Assembly (NCBI RefSeq): GCF_010726245.1
Contig: NZ_AP022561.1
Coordinates: forward strand, 124,001 to 188,000
DNA from: Mycolicibacterium aichiense
Lineage (GTDB): Bacteria > Actinomycetota > Actinomycetes > Mycobacteriales > Mycobacteriaceae
Reading direction: 5' to 3'
Length of the DNA: 64,000 nucleotides
Shown here: positions 62,122-64,000 of the stretch, one piece after another
Layout: each line of letters begins with the position of its first letter
How positions within the stretch are numbered: position 1 is the stretch's first letter
Notes under the pieces: model-generated
What the model was told of the DNA's origin: nothing
Database searches by the model: none
Seen by the model: the letters and a program-made list of their open reading frames with translations, nothing else
Made by a program: the position numbers and the translations under genes

Positions 62122-63135
62122 GTGAACCGCTCACCGATGGGTGCCGCAGCGATTAGCTGGGTGATCGCGTGCGGTTTGCTCTGCGGTGGTGGAGCCATGT
62201 TCGCGGCGACGCCGGCTGCCGCCGGCCCGGGCACCGTCGGTAACAGCGACGGCGGGCAAGGTGCTGCGCCCGGCCCGGACAGCAACACCTCGCCGAACGT
62301 CAGGCCGGGCAGCGGCCGTCGACACAACGGGCCGCATAAACCGGGCGGTAGCGGAATCGCCCCGGGCACAGGCCGGCCGGACGGCGGCGTCGCGAGGGGC
62401 CCACGCCGAGTTCTCGCCCCGGCCGGCCAGATTCCGGGCGGCGGTTGGCATCCCGGCGATCCCGGTGGGCCGTCGAGCTGGCCGTGTCTGCCGTTTCCGC
62501 ATTTCCCGCCGATCGTGCTCCCGCCGCTACCGCCGCTACCGCCGCTGCCGCCGTTGCATTGGCCGCGTGCCGCGATAGGGGACGGTGTCGGCGTCGAAGC
62601 TCCGCCGAGCGCGCGTATCGCACCGCCGCCAGAGGCCGGTGGCGGCGGTGGCGGCAGCGGCGGCCTGATCGACGCCGCGCCGCGAACGATCCCGCCGCCC
62701 GGGGAGCCGGGTGAGCCGGGGGAGCCGCCCGTGGTCAGCGCCGAGAGCGGCGCGGTGGGGTCGAGCGGATTGACACCGCCACCCATCACGATGCCCCCGT
62801 TGATCGGACTGCCTCCGGTACTCGAGGTGCCGCTGCGGCCGGTCGGTCCGGGTTCCGAGCCGGCCCCACGAAGCGGGCCCGGGAGGGAATCCCCGTCGAC
62901 GCGTGAGCGGCCACCCGCCACGTCCACGGGAGCCGGTACAGAAGTGCCGCCGTCGTCTAGGGTTGGCTATCCGAAATACCTCCAAGATGCCAAGATCGGC
63001 GAGGTCGCGGCGGTAGCCTTACCCGGTTTCGCCGGACTCCTCGCGCTCACCGGACTCGGCGGATTTCTCGGATACCGCCAGGCGAAGGCCGGCCATCTAG
63101 TACGGGCCGCCGGGACGACGCGGTTCATGCAGTAG
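62122..63135 (+). CDS. Pro/Gly-rich exported protein with C-terminal membrane helix
   Basis: About 337 residues. A signal peptide (VIACGLLCGGGAMFAATPAA) is followed by about 250 residues of low-complexity Pro/Gly/Ser sequence with Pro-Leu repeats (LPPLPPLPPLPP), then a membrane helix near the C-terminus (ALPGFAGLLALTGLGGFLGY). This is a wall-spanning stalk-like design. GAGGAA precedes the GTG. The function is unknown, and the repeat-rich middle offers little homology signal. Confidence 0.72.
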   Translation: MNRSPMGAAAISWVIACGLLCGGGAMFAATPAAAGPGTVGNSDGGQGAAPGPDSNTSPNVRPGSGRRHNGPHKPGGSGIAPGTGRPDGGVARGPRRVLAPAGQIPGGGWHPGDPGGPSSWPCLPFPHFPPIVLPPLPPLPPLPPLHWPRAAIGDGVGVEAPPSARIAPPPEAGGGGGGSGGLIDAAPRTIPPPGEPGEPGEPPVVSAESGAVGSSGLTPPPITMPPLIGLPPVLEVPLRPVGPGSEPAPRSGPGRESPSTRERPPATSTGAGTEVPPSSRVGYPKYLQDAKIGEVAAVALPGFAGLLALTGLGGFLGYRQAKAGHLVRAAGTTRFMQ

Positions 63136-63177
63136 CGCAGTTCGCATCGCAACCCGCCGTCGGGGAAGGGGGACGAG

Positions 63178-63669
63178 ATGTCGGCCAGTCGCCGCGTCAC
63201 GACTGCGGTCAACGACGTTCTCGACCTCGCGCCGCGCCAGGGGGAGATCTCACTGACCCGGCTGGTCGCCGCCGTCAGCGCCGACCGGGGCCGTCCCATC
63301 GAGGTCACGATGGCCGACCTGCCGCCCGGTGTGTGCGGACAGTGGCGCCAATACGCCGATCACGATGTGTTCATGATCCAGAACGGTCTGCCGACCTGGG
63401 ACCGCACGCTGGCCCACGAACTCGGGCATCTCGTGCTCGGGCACTACGGCATTCCGGTCACCGAAGCCGCCCGCGATGTCGCCGAACTGGCCAGCGACGA
63501 CCTCATCGGGTACATGCTCAACCAGCGCACGGGATGCATGGGACCCGGGGGAGAGGACATCGAGCAGGAGGCCGAGGATTTCGCCGCTCTGCTGCTGTAC
63601 CGCCTGGGCCGGTCACCGTCGGACCGGTCGTCGATCGTCCAAGTTCGCCTCGGAGAGGCGTTTGGTTGA
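63178..63669 (+). CDS. ImmA/IrrE-type metallopeptidase
   Basis: About 163 residues. The zinc motif is LAHELGHLVLGHYG near residue 82, with DVAELASDDL and EQEAEDFAALLLYR providing the third ligand region (ExE-AxxFA pattern). No HTH is fused. Such proteases usually cleave a partner repressor or occur as toxin-antitoxin-like or phage-derived modules. The start follows GGGAAGGGGGACGAG. Its stop overlaps the start of the next gene, so a membrane partner is coupled. Confidence 0.85.
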   Translation: MSASRRVTTAVNDVLDLAPRQGEISLTRLVAAVSADRGRPIEVTMADLPPGVCGQWRQYADHDVFMIQNGLPTWDRTLAHELGHLVLGHYGIPVTEAARDVAELASDDLIGYMLNQRTGCMGPGGEDIEQEAEDFAALLLYRLGRSPSDRSSIVQVRLGEAFG

Positions 63670-64000
63670 TCGTCTGGTTGATCGCCGGTCTGCTCGGGAT
63701 GGCCACCGGCCTGCGCATCGGGTGGGCACTGGTCAATAAGCAGTCGGTGGTCAGCTCCGCGATGATCGTCGCACTGGGCAGTTTGGCGGCGGTCGCCGCG
63801 TTGAACTGGCCGCCGCTGACCCTGTTGATCGACAGCGCGCTGCACTGGTCCAACATCTCCATCGGGTTGAGCCAGATGGCGCTGATCGGCTGCGCGGCGG
63901 GCAGCTGCGTGATGATCACCAGCGTCGCGTCGACGCGTAGCCCGGCCGCCGTCCGCCGGATGGCCGCCGCCCAGTACGCCGTGGCCGCGGTCATCGGTGT
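63666..64000 (+). CDS. multi-spanning membrane protein (3' truncated by the window)
   Basis: The frame from TTG 63666 (read LIVWLIAGLLGMATGLRIGW) stays open to the window end. At least three hydrophobic spans are seen, including SAMIVALGSLAAVAAL and ISIGLSQMALIGCAAG. The TTG overlaps the stop of the metallopeptidase gene (TTGA). The family is not recognised. Confidence 0.6.
   Translation, partial: MIVWLIAGLLGMATGLRIGWALVNKQSVVSSAMIVALGSLAAVAALNWPPLTLLIDSALHWSNISIGLSQMALIGCAAGSCVMITSVASTRSPAAVRRMAAAQYAVAAVIG

Overview
The window is chromosomal DNA from a high-GC actinobacterium, almost certainly a Mycobacterium (Mycolicibacterium-like). The support is a complete type VII secretion (ESX) locus with PE and PPE genes, ethA/ethR, a Lys/Ala/Pro-rich Hns-like protein, F420-type LLM oxidoreductases, and gene order matching the M. 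tuberculosis Rv3850-Rv3860 segment in inverted orientation. A PTS permease and a third class A PBP of PonA2/PonA3 type suggest a fast grower. The species cannot be read from the sequence.

Layout. 1-9.98 kb: end of a glucose/GlcNAc-type PTS permease, small exported proteins, a TetR/SDR pair with a doubled palindromic operator, an acyltransferase-3 plus SGNH hydrolase pair, a sedolisin-type protease with a membrane partner, and an APH(6)-like kinase translationally coupled to a 47-residue membrane peptide. 10-21.8 kb: HrpA helicase, three small exported peptides (two are His-rich paralogs), a patatin, an LLM oxidoreductase, an acyl-CoA dehydrogenase pair in which one subunit lacks the catalytic Glu motif, and a DUF1295 reductase coupled to a flavoprotein.

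21.8-41.7 kb: an ESX-2-type secretion locus on the + strand: DUF5631-like protein, YbaB/EspL-like protein, eccB, eccC (single-chain), PE, PPE, esxD-like, esxC-like, espG, MinD-like ATPase, eccD, mycP, eccE, eccA. Many junctions overlap or abut, indicating one operon. The PE/PPE and Esx pairs would be the substrates, EspG the PE/PPE chaperone, EccB/C/D/E the membrane pore and motor, MycP the cap protease and EccA the cytosolic AAA+ recycler. Convergent to it lie a second MinD-like ATPase (Rv3860-type) and a kinase-like protein lacking the alpha-C helix.

42.1-48.5 kb: gltB-gltD glutamate synthase and a 46-codon ORF. 48.6-57.5 kb: LLM oxidoreductase, small membrane protein, ArsR-SulP module, PHP-domain protein, an MmpL C-terminal remnant, DNA polymerase IV, a class A PBP with PASTA domain, and EthR. 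57.6-62 kb: ethA facing rraA, hns-like, copC-like, ycnI-like and an Rv3850-like gene. 62.1-64 kb: a Pro/Gly-rich exported protein, an ImmA/IrrE-type metallopeptidase and a membrane protein cut by the window end.

The most notable point is synteny. Compared with M. tuberculosis, the order Rv3860 - (ESX-1) - ESX-2 appears here as Rv3860-like - kinase-like - ESX-2, so ESX-1 is absent from this junction. No CRISPR array, insertion sequence, tRNA or rRNA was recognised.
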